From assembly GCF_000813985.1 (NCBI RefSeq), contig NZ_JWLJ01000011.1:1-64000 (forward strand): a stretch of 64,000 nt of DNA. Reading direction: 5' to 3'. Shown here piece by piece: positions 55,110 to 63,859 of the stretch. Each line of letters opens with the position of its first letter. Position 1 is the first letter of the stretch. The notes under the pieces were generated by a model. That model saw only the letters and a program-made list of their open reading frames with translations, was not told where the DNA came from and did no database searches. The DNA is from Ruegeria sp. ANG-R (GTDB taxonomy: Bacteria; Pseudomonadota; Alphaproteobacteria; Rhodobacterales; Rhodobacteraceae). The translations under genes and the position numbers were made by a program.

Positions 55110-55755
55110 ATCGCAGCGGTGGTATGAATTCACCCCGGCCATCTGGTGTGAAATCCAGCAGATTCCACAATGGCCATGCCGCATCGACATGTCGGGGATG
55201 CCATTCGCTGGGCTCAAAGAACATCTCGGAACTCCAGAAATGATGGATATCTGTCGCGTTCCTTTGAAAGACGTTCAGGATTGGGAGCTGACTGCCATCG
55301 GCTGACTCGGCCAGGTAATCGCTCTGATATCCGGTTCCTAATGCCGAATAGATCGGCAGGGATGTCCACCCCATTGCCTGCTTTAAAGCTAAGAGCTTTT
55401 CGGGCGTATTCTGCGCCACGACTGCGACTGAGACCATTTTTGACAGATGATCGACCTGGCTGTTTAGCGCGTCCAGAAAGGCCGAGCACATCGGGCAAGG
55501 CGCGGTGGCGTCCGGCCCGTACATCAGGGAATAGACGATCAGAGAGTTGTGTGCGCCAAACAGGGATGACAGGGGCTTTACTTCATTCTCCAAGTCTCGG
55601 AACGCGTAGTCTTCGGGAATTTGACCACCTGACGGCAGTGCGCGTCGCAAGGCTGCAACCTCTTCGATCTTTGTTCTCAAATCGATTTCGGCCGCGAGAA
55701 GTGCGTTCCGGGCCAAACGGTATTCGGTGGACTCATTCGGGAGTGAAACAGTCAT
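55108..55755 (-). CDS. DUF899 thioredoxin-like protein
   Basis: A 215-residue DUF899-family protein of thioredoxin-like fold. EYRLARNALLAAEIDLR (about residues 10-26) begins the domain. The redox-like motif is PCPMCSAF (CX2C, about 86-93), then NVFQRNATDIHHFWSS (about 162-177), which is highly conserved in the family. Function unknown. It faces ahcY and their ends share the terminator. No partner gene upstream. Confidence 0.88.
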   Translation of the reverse strand: MTVSLPNESTEYRLARNALLAAEIDLRTKIEEVAALRRALPSGGQIPEDYAFRDLENEVKPLSSLFGAHNSLIVYSLMYGPDATAPCPMCSAFLDALNSQVDHLSKMVSVAVVAQNTPEKLLALKQAMGWTSLPIYSALGTGYQSDYLAESADGSQLPILNVFQRNATDIHHFWSSEMFFEPSEWHPRHVDAAWPLWNLLDFTPDGRGEFIPPLR

Positions 55756-55940
55756 TTAATGCCTCCAGGTCTCCTTAATTAACGTAAATGTTAAATAATG
55801 GTATGCAGAAAATCAAATCCGGAATTTCTGCGGGTATTGGCCAAGGGGGAAACCTGTGGATTTTTCCCTTTGTACAAATAAACAGTACCGCTACCGTGCT
55901 GCCTGTATGGGGAAAGCCAAAAACAAACCAGGAGACGACA

Positions 55941-56282
55941 ATGGGAAAACGCGACGAACTGATTGCCAAATACGCGGATGATCTGAAAAGCAAATGCGGG
56001 ATGGACCCCGATATGGACCTGCTGACCAAGGTCACCATCGGTTGCGGTCCGGCGATCTATGACGCGGATGCATCGACCGTAGCTGCAAGCCAGGAAGGTG
56101 AACTTGAGACCGTCAAGAACAACTTCCTCATCAAAAAGCTGGGTCTTTCGGATGGCCCCGAGCTGATGGAAGCGATCAACAAGGCCATGGAAACCTATGG
56201 CATGTCCGAACGCAACAAATACCGCGCTGTCGTCTATTACATGCTGACCAAGCATTTCGGCAAAGAGTCGGTCTACGGTTGA
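55941..56282 (+). CDS. DUF2853 small protein
   Basis: A 113-residue all-helical cytoplasmic protein of the DUF2853 family, function unknown. Start ATG at 55941 with the excellent AGGAG ribosome-binding site; GKRDELIAKYADDLKSKCG at the N-terminus and KYRAVVYYMLTKHFGKES near the C-terminus are family blocks. The longer open frame to 55788 has no protein-like features. It stands alone, followed by a likely terminator. Confidence 0.9.
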   Translation: MGKRDELIAKYADDLKSKCGMDPDMDLLTKVTIGCGPAIYDADASTVAASQEGELETVKNNFLIKKLGLSDGPELMEAINKAMETYGMSERNKYRAVVYYMLTKHFGKESVYG

Positions 56283-56303
56283 TCCGACCCTGTATCACTT
56301 CAG

Positions 56304-56328
56304 CACCCGTCGGTTTCACTGGCGGGTG
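56304..56328 (+). terminator. likely terminator after the DUF2853 gene
   Basis: CACCCGTC (56304-56311) and GGCGGGTG (56321-56328) form an 8-bp stem with one G-U pair and a 9-nt loop, 21 bp behind the stop codon. Only an irregular T-rich tail (TTCTGTATTTG) follows, so termination may be moderate. Confidence 0.5.
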
Positions 56329-56399
56329 TTCTGTATTTGAATGAAAATCAAAATACTTGGCGTTTGAAACACTGGGTTCAAATCGCCTAAGGTCAAAAC

Positions 56400-56502
56400 A
56401 TGACCAGGACGGTCAGAACCAACAGAATTCCGAATGCGTGTGGTGAGTTTGGGAGCACGCGGGGTAGGGAAGGTTCTGCAGCCGTCAGGACCTTCCCTTT
56501 TT
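56400..56502 (+). ncRNA. candidate small RNA ending in a strong terminator
   Basis: The 3' end is a near-perfect terminator: GGGAAGGTTCTG (56467-56478), 7-nt loop, CAGGACCTTCCC (56486-56497), TTTTT (56498-56502). There is no upstream protein gene that needs it beyond the already terminated DUF2853 gene, so it may end an independent short transcript. The 5' boundary given is a guess; no clear promoter was seen. An alternative is a second terminator for DUF2853. Confidence 0.35.
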
Positions 56503-56586
56503 CAGTAGGCACAAGTGCGCGCTTGAAAACAAAAGGGATCACCCGATAGGCTTTAAACACCAGAAAACCACAGGTTAGAGCCGAAA

Positions 56587-57567
56587 ATGCCGCAGTCAGA
56601 CAAGCCCGAGGGTGATCGCCCGGGCATTTGGATCAAAGAGACAGGCAGTTTCTTTGCGGGCGGACGCAGGGTGACCCTGACCGGTCAACCGATTCAGCAG
56701 GTGCAGGTATCACAGAACGCGCCCACCCGTACGGTCGATATGAACGGCGAAAATATAACTGGCCAGTGCTATGTTCAGTACCTGCGTCAGGAGGCTCCCG
56801 GTTTCGATACACCATTGATGTTCTGGCACGGCGGCAGCATGACAGGGGCTACATGGGAAACTACGCCGGACGGGCGCCCGGGGTGGCAGAACTTCTTCCT
56901 GCAGGCCGGTTTCGATACTTTTGTCTGCGACGCTGTCGAACGTGGACGGGCGGGCTGGTCGCCGTTTCCTCAGATCTACACAGACGCGCCGGTCTTTCGC
57001 ACCTTGAACGATGTGTGGGCGATGTTCCGCTTTGGCCCGCCTGAGGGGTATTCGCCCGACGCCGCTGCGCGCAGGCCGTTTCCGGGTGTCAGATTTCCGC
57101 TGGGCTCGTTGGACGGGTTCGGGTCACAGTTTGTTCCGCGCTGGACGACCCATGCGGAAATGACGCTTGCGGCGTATTATGACGCGTTGCGGCGTACCGG
57201 CCCCGTCTGGCTGATCGCGCATAGCCAGGGGGGACATCTTGCGTTGGATGCGGCGGCGACTCACCCGGAGTTCTTCAAAGGCGTCGTGATCATTGAACCT
57301 GCTTCGGTTCCGCGCGGAACGGGCCGGGCCGCGCGGGTGCCTCATTTGCTGATCTGGGGTGACAATCTGAACGAACATGCGCTTTGGCGCAGTTATCGGG
57401 CCAAGGCAGATCAATACGCCGATCAGCTGCGGTCAGAGGGTGGTGAGGTCGAAATCCTGGACCTTCCTGCGGAAGGGATTACCGGGAACACCCATGCGCT
57501 GATGATGGACGACAACGCCGAGCAGATCGCCGCAAGAATCCTCGACTGGATCAAAAAGACCGGCTAG
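56587..57567 (+). CDS. alpha/beta-fold hydrolase (esterase-like)
   Basis: A 326-residue hydrolase with no signal peptide. MFWHGGSMTGATWETTPDGR (about residues 78-97) is the oxyanion-hole region; WLIAHSQGGHLALDA (about 208-222) carries the nucleophile serine; NTHALMMDDN near 305 provides the histidine. It resembles esterases that act on bulky esters, but substrate is unknown. Its stop overlaps the convergent EVE-domain gene by 4 bp. Confidence 0.87.
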   Translation: MPQSDKPEGDRPGIWIKETGSFFAGGRRVTLTGQPIQQVQVSQNAPTRTVDMNGENITGQCYVQYLRQEAPGFDTPLMFWHGGSMTGATWETTPDGRPGWQNFFLQAGFDTFVCDAVERGRAGWSPFPQIYTDAPVFRTLNDVWAMFRFGPPEGYSPDAAARRPFPGVRFPLGSLDGFGSQFVPRWTTHAEMTLAAYYDALRRTGPVWLIAHSQGGHLALDAAATHPEFFKGVVIIEPASVPRGTGRAARVPHLLIWGDNLNEHALWRSYRAKADQYADQLRSEGGEVEILDLPAEGITGNTHALMMDDNAEQIAARILDWIKKTG

Positions 57568-57986
57568 TTCGCTTGTGTTTCCCCAAGTGCACAGATCAAC
57601 TGCCATTCCGCGTCACTGACCGGTTGTACCGACAGACGGGAGTTCCTGACCAAAACCATCTCGGCCAACCGTTCATCCGCTTTGATCTGGTCCAGCGTGA
57701 CCGGAACGGTAAAGGAGCGTATGGCTTTGATATCCACGCATTCCCAGCGCTCATCATCGGTAGTGCTGTCTTGATGCGCTTCCGCGCACACCTCGACTAT
57801 ACCAACAATCGCCTTGTCCTTTTGCGAGTGGTAGAAGAAGCCCCGGTCGCCGACCTGCATCTGACGCATGAAATTGCGCGCCTGATAGTTGCGCACGCCG
57901 TCCCATTCTTCACCCGCATCCGCTTTGGCGACCTGTTGATCCCAGCTCCAGGTCGAAGGTTCGGATTTGAACAGCCAGTATGCCAT
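57564..57986 (-). CDS. EVE-domain protein
   Basis: A 140-residue EVE (PUA-like) protein. YWLFKSEPSTWSWDQQ (residues 3-18), then GDRGFFYHSQKDKAIVGIVE (about 46-65), is the modified-base pocket of the fold; EVE domains bind modified cytosines or modified RNA. The start at 57986 shares a base with the stop of the YciI gene (TGATG), and the longer upstream frame is not needed. Third gene of the tsaD-gpsA-yciI-EVE run. Confidence 0.9.
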   Translation of the reverse strand: MAYWLFKSEPSTWSWDQQVAKADAGEEWDGVRNYQARNFMRQMQVGDRGFFYHSQKDKAIVGIVEVCAEAHQDSTTDDERWECVDIKAIRSFTVPVTLDQIKADERLAEMVLVRNSRLSVQPVSDAEWQLICALGETQAN

Positions 57987-58255
57987 CAGCCGATCACCTT
58001 TTTCCACGGGATCAGCTCGACCGCGTCGAACAGTCCTGCCAGAGCATAGGGGTCATTGGCGGCCCAATTCTGTGCGGCGGCGAGATCCTCGACATCCAGA
58101 ATGATCAGTGAGCCAATCATAGAGTCTCCGTCCAGCAGGGGGCCTGCCTGCGCTACAACCCCGGTTTCCTCGATATAGGCCAGATGGGCCGCGCGGTTGT
58201 CCAGACGGGTTTGCAGCGCGCCGGATTTGTCGCGGGCGATCAGGGCGATGAGCAT
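57986..58255 (-). CDS. YciI-family protein
   Basis: An 89-residue YciI-like protein of dimeric ferredoxin-like fold. It has ALIARDKSGALQTRLDNRAAH (first part, about residues 4-24), the His-Asp pair typical of the family and NDPYALAGLFDAVELIPW near the C-terminus. Relatives include dechlorinase-like and unassigned enzymes. It lies 1 bp after gpsA and is coupled to the EVE gene; the gpsA-yciI-EVE association is widespread in alphaproteobacteria. Confidence 0.9.
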   Translation of the reverse strand: MLIALIARDKSGALQTRLDNRAAHLAYIEETGVVAQAGPLLDGDSMIGSLIILDVEDLAAAQNWAANDPYALAGLFDAVELIPWKKVIG

Positions 58256-58256
58256 T

Positions 58257-59219
58257 CTATTCCTCCTTGAGTGGGCGACCCAGCAGGGACTGAATCGCGT
58301 CGGTCACACTGTAGGCACCGCTGCTGAGTTTCGCCACCGTTGAACTGATGGGCATATCCAACCCTTCACTCGCGGCAATCTCGGACATGGCTTGCGCGGT
58401 GGCGACGCCTTCGACAGTTGTCGCGCTGTCAAAGGGCCGATTCAGACCCAAACACAGGCCAAAACGGTAATTTCTTGACAGTTCGGATGAGCAGGTCAGT
58501 ACCAGATCGCCTAGCCCTGACAGCCCCATCAGGGTATCGGGCCGCGCGCCGCGCAGGGTGGCAAAGCGCTGCATCTCGGCAAATCCGCGTGTAATCAACG
58601 CGGCGCGGGCGCTGTCCCCAAGCCTTGCCCCAATCGCAGCGCCGCAGCCGATTGCCATGACGTTCTTCAGCGCGCCACCCAACGCGGCCCCGACCGTATC
58701 GGTGGTTCGATAAAGACGCAGGTTGGTGGTCGTGAGTTGCTGCTGAAGGTCCTGCCCCAGCGCCGCATCGGCGCAGGCCAGCGTCAGCGCCGTGGGTAAC
58801 CCGCGCGCGATATCGTCGGCAAAGCTGGGTCCGGTGAGCAGCGCCGGGTGCGCATCCGGAACCGTTTGCGAGATAACGGCGATGGGACCAAGCCCCGAGG
58901 TCAGTTCAATCCCCTTGCAGCAGGCCACCAGTGTTTTGCCACTTAGCCGGTCTGCATAGAGGGTCAGCGCGTCGCGCAGCTTTTGCATCGGCACCGCCAG
59001 CAACAGCACGTCGGACCGCGCCGCCTGCTCGAAATCGGCGGTCGCCAGTATATTGTCAGGCAGCGTTACCCCCGCCAGACGGCTGGGATTCTCGCGCTTC
59101 TGTCGCATGTGCCGTGCATGTTCAGAATTCCGCGACCAGAGCGTAACCGGCCCATTCCCTGCCAGAGATATGGCCAGAGCGGTGCCAAAGGCCCCTGACC
59201 CGAGCACGGAAACGCTCAT
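58257..59219 (-). CDS. gpsA: GpsA, glycerol-3-phosphate dehydrogenase (NAD(P)+)
   Basis: GpsA reduces dihydroxyacetone phosphate to sn-glycerol 3-phosphate for phospholipid synthesis. The NAD-binding loop is [16 protein letters not shown] (about residues 5-20); the active-site lysine block is [34 protein letters not shown] (in part) lies at about 180-195, and [18 protein letters not shown] near 245. The start at 59219 overlaps tsaD by 4 bp (ATGA), giving 320 residues. Confidence 0.95.
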   Translation of the reverse strand: MSVSVLGSGAFGTALAISLAGNGPVTLWSRNSEHARHMRQKRENPSRLAGVTLPDNILATADFEQAARSDVLLLAVPMQKLRDALTLYADRLSGKTLVACCKGIELTSGLGPIAVISQTVPDAHPALLTGPSFADDIARGLPTALTLACADAALGQDLQQQLTTTNLRLYRTTDTVGAALGGALKNVMAIGCGAAIGARLGDSARAALITRGFAEMQRFATLRGARPDTLMGLSGLGDLVLTCSSELSRNYRFGLCLGLNRPFDSATTVEGVATAQAMSEIAASEGLDMPISSTVAKLSSGAYSVTDAIQSLLGRPLKEE

Positions 59220-60313
59220 GCCTTGGCCCCTTTCTTGCCGCCACCCAGCATGGACGGGCTGGTTTGATCTAGTGGCCATCGGGGCCGCGCGGTCAGGTCC
59301 AGACCATCCCGTGCGCCAGTGCGAAAGCGTTCGATACCAGCAAAGGCAATCATGGCGGCATTGTCGGTGCACAAGGCCAGAGGTGGGGCTGTAAATCGCG
59401 CACCCATTTCGCTACAAACAGTCTCTAACGCGGACCGAATGGCAGAATTTGCTGCGACTCCTCCGGCGACTGCGATGACCGGCTCTGGTGGCGAGCCCTC
59501 AAGGTAAAGCGCAATCGCACGGCGGGTTTTCTCGGCCAAGGTATCGACAATGGCCTGTTGAAACCCGGCACATAAATCGGCGCGGTCCTGTCGTGTCAGC
59601 CCGTTCTTTTCCGCTACAATCTGATCCCGCATGCGCATCAATGCGGTCTTGAGGCCCGAAAATGACAGGTCGCAACCGGGACGATCCAACAGTGGACGTG
59701 GAAAACGGAATCGTTCGGGATCACCCCCGCGCGCCTCAGCCTCAACTGCGGGGCCTCCGGGCTGTGGCAGTCCCAACAGGCGCGCGGTCTTGTCGAACGC
59801 TTCGCCGGGGGCATCATCGATCGTTCCACCAAGGCGGGTGAACTGCTCCGGCCCGTGCGCGATCAGGTATTGGCAATGGCCGCCCGATACCAGAAGCATA
59901 AGATATGGAAAGGCGATCCCGTCGGTCAGGCGCGGCGTCAGGGCGTGCCCGGCCAGGTGGTTCACTCCGATCAGGGGCAGGCCAGTGGCGGCGCTCAGGC
60001 CCTTGGCACACATAACGCCCGACATCACGCCGCCTATCAGGCCCGGACCGGCGGTGACCGCAATGGCGTCCAGATCGCCGAGAGACGTATTTGCCTGTGT
60101 CAGAGCCTGTTCAACGCAGATATCCAGCTTCTCGGCATGGGCACGGGCCGCGATTTCAGGGACGACACCGCCATAAGCGCTGTGCAATTCGGTCTGGCCA
60201 TACACCACCGAAGACAGAATCTCGGCTTGCGCGCCTGGGCTCTGCCGCACGACGGCAGCAGCTGTATCGTCGCAGCTGCTTTCCAGCCCGAGGACGGTAA
60301 GTGTTTGCACCAT
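59216..60313 (-). CDS. tsaD: TsaD, tRNA N6-adenosine threonylcarbamoyltransferase
   Basis: TsaD transfers the threonylcarbamoyl group to A37 of t[18 protein letters not shown] (about residues 8-22), the iron-site histidines in [14 protein letters not shown] (about 110-123) and [11 protein letters not shown] (about 135-145) are diagnostic, with NSAIRSALE and [12 protein letters not shown] near the C-terminus. I chose the ATG at 60313 (365 residues), typical for the family; further in-frame starts lie upstream. It diverges from hemD across 97 bp. Confidence 0.96.
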   Translation of the reverse strand: MVQTLTVLGLESSCDDTAAAVVRQSPGAQAEILSSVVYGQTELHSAYGGVVPEIAARAHAEKLDICVEQALTQANTSLGDLDAIAVTAGPGLIGGVMSGVMCAKGLSAATGLPLIGVNHLAGHALTPRLTDGIAFPYLMLLVSGGHCQYLIAHGPEQFTRLGGTIDDAPGEAFDKTARLLGLPQPGGPAVEAEARGGDPERFRFPRPLLDRPGCDLSFSGLKTALMRMRDQIVAEKNGLTRQDRADLCAGFQQAIVDTLAEKTRRAIALYLEGSPPEPVIAVAGGVAANSAIRSALETVCSEMGARFTAPPLALCTDNAAMIAFAGIERFRTGARDGLDLTARPRWPLDQTSPSMLGGGKKGAKA

Positions 60314-60410
60314 AGGCCTGATCCGTTGCATCATGATTGCCAAGCGGGGTATCACTCCGCGCGGACGCAAACAATCCCAAGGCCGAAGGCGCCGACCGTT
60401 GTATTTGTTG

Positions 60411-61124
60411 ATGACCCGCCCTCGCGCCGCCTCGGACAGGTTCGTTGCGCATCTGCCTGACCGCATCAGGTCAGAGGTCGAGGTCATTCATTCACCATTG
60501 CTGGAGATCAAGCCGCTGGCGGTACCGGTTAAAACCGATGGTATTGCCGGATTGATCTTTTCATCGGCCAACGGCGTGAATGCCGCAGCTATATTAAATG
60601 TGGATCGCGATTTGCCCGCCTATTGCGTCGGCCCCGCGACGACGGACGCCGCAAGGGGGGCCGGTTGGCAAGCGCAAATGCTGGGCCTGACGGCCGAAGA
60701 GTTGGTGGCCGACCTGCTGAAACGTGCGCCGGAAAGCCCCCTGCTGCATCTGCGTGGAGAGCACAGTCGCGGTAACGTGGCTGAGCATCTGACCAATTCT
60801 GGCCTGACAACCCGCGAACAGCCGATTTATCGGCAGCAGCTTCTGCCTCTGACCGATGAGGCGTCGCTGGCCGCTGAGCGTGATCGGCCCGTTATTGCCC
60901 CGCTTTTCTCGCCTCGCACAGCGCGACAATTTGCCGATGTATGGGCGGGAACCGCGCCTTTGTGGCTGGCTGCGATCAGCGAGGCCACCGCTGAACCCCT
61001 TAAAAACTTGCCCTTTGAGCGGTTGAAGATCGCGCGCGAGCCCACTCCGGATAAAATGCGGAAAACCGTTAAAAAACTTGTGAAACACGTGATGCGGGTT
61101 GAGAGCGCGCCGGGTGCGGATTAA
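60411..61124 (+). CDS. hemD: HemD, uroporphyrinogen-III synthase
   Basis: HemD closes and inverts the D ring of hydroxymethylbilane in tetrapyrrole synthesis. The 237-residue protein has [15 protein letters not shown] at the start, [14 protein letters not shown] (about residues 45-58), [17 protein letters not shown] (about 67-83) and a closing [13 protein letters not shown]. HemD is poorly conserved but these blocks and the neighbours make the call good. hemC, often directly upstream, is not in this position. The ATG start has no clear ribosome-binding site; TTG codons just before it are possible. Confidence 0.88.
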   Translation: MTRPRAASDRFVAHLPDRIRSEVEVIHSPLLEIKPLAVPVKTDGIAGLIFSSANGVNAAAILNVDRDLPAYCVGPATTDAARGAGWQAQMLGLTAEELVADLLKRAPESPLLHLRGEHSRGNVAEHLTNSGLTTREQPIYRQQLLPLTDEASLAAERDRPVIAPLFSPRTARQFADVWAGTAPLWLAAISEATAEPLKNLPFERLKIAREPTPDKMRKTVKKLVKHVMRVESAPGAD

Positions 61125-61178
61125 CTTGGTCTGGTCTGTTGTTCATGTTTTTTGGGAATCGATAAGGGGATTAACGCG

Positions 61179-62357
61179 GTGGCTGATAAGAAGAAACCCG
61201 ATCAGGAACCGATCGAAGACCCCAGCGTCGAGGAGGTGGCGGAAGCCACCGATACCAAAAACGATGCGGTGTCTGAAGAGAAGTCTGTTGACGTTCAGGA
61301 CCCTGTCGACGAGGTGACTTCCGAAGCCGAAGCCGAAGCCGACCCTGCGCCCGCAGAAGAGAAGGTGATCGAACGTACCGTGGAAAAGCGCGCGGGGTTC
61401 GTTCCGGCGCTGCTCGGTGGGGTTGTTGCTGCCGGGATCGGGTTTGCCGTGGGCAGTGGCGGGTTTTTGTCCCAGGGCACCAACGGTTCCGACGCGATTG
61501 CCGCGCTCGAATCGAAACTGACAGAACAATCCGATCAGATCGCCAAGCTGACCAAATCCCTGAGCGACAGTCCGGATGTCTCGGGTCTTTCCGATCAGAT
61601 CAAATTGTTGTCCGACAAGCTCTCGCCGGTTGAAAGCGACCTGAGCAGTTTGAAATCCAGTGTTGATGGTCTGACAAATCAGGTCGACCCTCTGGATAAA
61701 CGCCTCTCCGCGCTTGAGAAAAAGCCGATCGAAGCGAATGTTTCGCCCGAAGCGACGGCAGCCTTCGAGGCAGAGCTTAAGAAACTGCAGGATTCACTGG
61801 CTGCTCAGCGCGGTGAAGTGGAAAAGATGGTCTCGGACGCTCAGGCGCTGGAAGCCAAGGCTTCGGCCGAGGCGCGTGCAGCGACCAATGCCGCCACCCT
61901 GTCACGTCTGCGTGGTCAGCTGGAGGCCGGTCAGCCTTATGAGGATTTGGTCGCTGAGTTGAAAGCCGGAGGTGTCGATGTGCCCGACGCCCTGACCGCT
62001 TCCGCGAAGGATGGGGTTGAGACGATTTCGGCCCTGCGCTCCGCATTTGCGCCGGCAGCGCGCACGGCCCTTGCCGATGCGCGAGATGCCGACAAAGGCA
62101 CCGGGCTGGTTGCCTTTTTGCAGCGTCAGACCGGTGCGCGTTCGGTGACGCCGCAAGAGGGCGACGACCCGGATGCGATCCTGTCGCGCGCTCAGGCGGC
62201 GTTGGCGGATGGAGACGTCACAAAGGCGCTGACCGAACTGAAAACCCTGCCCGAGGCGGCGCAGACTGCATTGGCGGATTGGGAGCAGGCGGCGCAGACG
62301 CGGGTCTCTGCCGTCGAGGCCGCAAATACGCTTGCTTCAAGCCTGAACTCGAACTGA
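61179..62357 (+). CDS. Mic60/mitofilin-family inner-membrane protein
   Basis: A 392-residue protein: disordered acidic N-terminus (about 1-70), one transmembrane helix FVPALLGGVVAAGIGFAVG (about 78-96), a long coiled coil (about 110-265) and a C-terminal mitofilin-like domain (about 270-385). Alphaproteobacterial Mic60 proteins, encoded beside heme genes, bend or tether inner membranes as in mitochondrial cristae. The start is taken as GTG at 61179 with AAGGGG 9 bp upstream; a TTG start at 61152 is less likely. Confidence 0.85.
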   Translation: MADKKKPDQEPIEDPSVEEVAEATDTKNDAVSEEKSVDVQDPVDEVTSEAEAEADPAPAEEKVIERTVEKRAGFVPALLGGVVAAGIGFAVGSGGFLSQGTNGSDAIAALESKLTEQSDQIAKLTKSLSDSPDVSGLSDQIKLLSDKLSPVESDLSSLKSSVDGLTNQVDPLDKRLSALEKKPIEANVSPEATAAFEAELKKLQDSLAAQRGEVEKMVSDAQALEAKASAEARAATNAATLSRLRGQLEAGQPYEDLVAELKAGGVDVPDALTASAKDGVETISALRSAFAPAARTALADARDADKGTGLVAFLQRQTGARSVTPQEGDDPDAILSRAQAALADGDVTKALTELKTLPEAAQTALADWEQAAQTRVSAVEAANTLASSLNSN

Positions 62358-62367
62358 AGGACCTGCC

Positions 62368-63855
62368 ATGCTGTGGTCATTGTTAAAGATCCTTGTTTTT
62401 GTTGCGATTATCGGCCTGCTGGCCATGGGCGCAGGGTACCTTATGGAATCGTCGGGCGGCGTGCAGATCACCGTCGCGGGCACGGAATACACGCTGGGGC
62501 CGCTGCAATCGGTGATCGCCCTGGGCATTCTGGTGTTTGCGGTCTGGCTGTTCTTCAAGCTGCTTACCCTGCTGATCGCGACGCTGAAATTCCTCAATGG
62601 CGATGAAACTGCGCTGACGCGCTATTTCGACCGCAGCCGCGAAAAGCGCGGATATCAGGCGCTGGCCGATGGTCTGATGGCGCTGGCCTCGGGGGAGGGG
62701 CGCGTGGCGATGACCAAGGCCAATAAGGCCGAAAAGCTGCTGAACAAGCCGGAACTGACCAATCTTCTGGTGGCACAGGCTGCCGAGATGACCGGCGATA
62801 CCAAGAAAGCGTCCGAGACTTACAAAAAGCTGGTCGCCAACAACGCCACGCGATTTGTCGGCGTGCGCGGGATTATGAAACAGAAGCTGGCCGAAGGCGA
62901 TGATGAAACTGCGCGCAAGCTGGCCGAAAAGGCGCTGGCCCTGAAACCCCGGCATGAAGAAACGCAGGATGTGCTGCTGAACCTGCAGACCAAGGCGCAG
63001 GACTGGGCCGGGGCGCGGTCCACGCTGTCCTCCAAGCTGAAAGCCGGGTACTTGCCGCGTGACGTGTTCAAGCGGCGCGATGCGGTCTTGGCCCTGTCCG
63101 AGGCCAAGCTGCTGCTGGACGACACGGCAACGGTCGAGCAGCAGGAGCACGCGATCGAGGCGAACCGTCTGTCCCCCGATCTGGTCCCGGCGGCCGCCAT
63201 GGCCGCGCGGGCCTATATCGAAAAAGGCAAGGTGCGGGCCGCGACCAAAATCCTGAAAAAAGCATGGGAGGCTCAGCCACACCCTGATCTGGCCCATGCC
63301 TTTGCCGAGATCGCGCCGGATGAAACACCCGAACAGCGGATCAAGCGGTTCACGGCGCTGACCCGCATTCACCCAGAAAATATGGAAACGCGCCTGATCC
63401 TGGCCGAGCTGAACATCGTTGCCGAAGACTTCCCCGAAGCCCGCCGCGCGCTGGGCGATGTCGTTGAAAAACAAGGGGATGCACGGGCCTACACGCTGAT
63501 GGCCGCGATTGAGCGGGGCGAGGGGGCCTCGGATGCGGTGGTTCAGGGATGGCTGGCCAAGGCGCTGAACGCGCCGCGCGGGCCGCAATGGGTCTGCGAC
63601 AATTGCCACGACATACAGGCCGAATGGGCCCCGGTCTGTCAGAACTGCGGCAGCTTCGATACGCTCAGCTGGCAGACGCCGCAAACGCCCGAGATTGCCA
63701 CCGCGACCGGTGTCCATATGCTGCCGTTGATTGTCGGAGCGCTGGAAGATCAGTCGGAGACCGAAGAAGCGTCAGATACCGAAGAGGTTGAGGTGGACGA
63801 GGTGATCGATGCGAGCGCCGAGCCCGTTGACGCCGGGGACGAGAAGCGGGCCTAG
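62368..63855 (+). CDS. HemY-family TPR membrane protein with C-terminal zinc ribbon
   Basis: A 495-residue protein, not protoporphyrinogen oxidase: the HemY_N/TPR family of unknown function in heme metabolism. Two N-terminal transmembrane helices (about residues 4-24 and 45-68) precede a series of TPR-like helices (about 95-385). At about 408-432 is a zinc ribbon WVCDNCHDIQAEWAPVCQNC (CX2C...CX2C), as in LapB/YciM. An acidic tail follows. It follows the Mic60-like gene by 10 bp, and hemD-mic60-hemY is probably one operon. Confidence 0.88.
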   Translation: MLWSLLKILVFVAIIGLLAMGAGYLMESSGGVQITVAGTEYTLGPLQSVIALGILVFAVWLFFKLLTLLIATLKFLNGDETALTRYFDRSREKRGYQALADGLMALASGEGRVAMTKANKAEKLLNKPELTNLLVAQAAEMTGDTKKASETYKKLVANNATRFVGVRGIMKQKLAEGDDETARKLAEKALALKPRHEETQDVLLNLQTKAQDWAGARSTLSSKLKAGYLPRDVFKRRDAVLALSEAKLLLDDTATVEQQEHAIEANRLSPDLVPAAAMAARAYIEKGKVRAATKILKKAWEAQPHPDLAHAFAEIAPDETPEQRIKRFTALTRIHPENMETRLILAELNIVAEDFPEARRALGDVVEKQGDARAYTLMAAIERGEGASDAVVQGWLAKALNAPRGPQWVCDNCHDIQAEWAPVCQNCGSFDTLSWQTPQTPEIATATGVHMLPLIVGALEDQSETEEASDTEEVEVDEVIDASAEPVDAGDEKRA

Positions 63856-63859
63856 CGGT

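Larger units (their letters stand above)
56283..56586. other. 304-bp intergenic stretch holding two hairpins
   Basis: Between the DUF2853 gene and the alpha/beta hydrolase gene. Two plus-strand hairpins lie in it (56304-56328 and 56467-56502). A 50-codon ATG frame at 56400 with a weak AAGG reads through the second hairpin and is not convincing as a protein. No tRNA is found although GGGTTCAAATC at about 56380 resembles a T-loop. Confidence 0.5.

Noticed and set aside
56370..56400. Possible tRNA remnant (GGGTTCAAATC resembling a T-loop)
   Set aside because: No flanking 5-bp T-stem, no acceptor stem and no anticodon arm at the expected distances.
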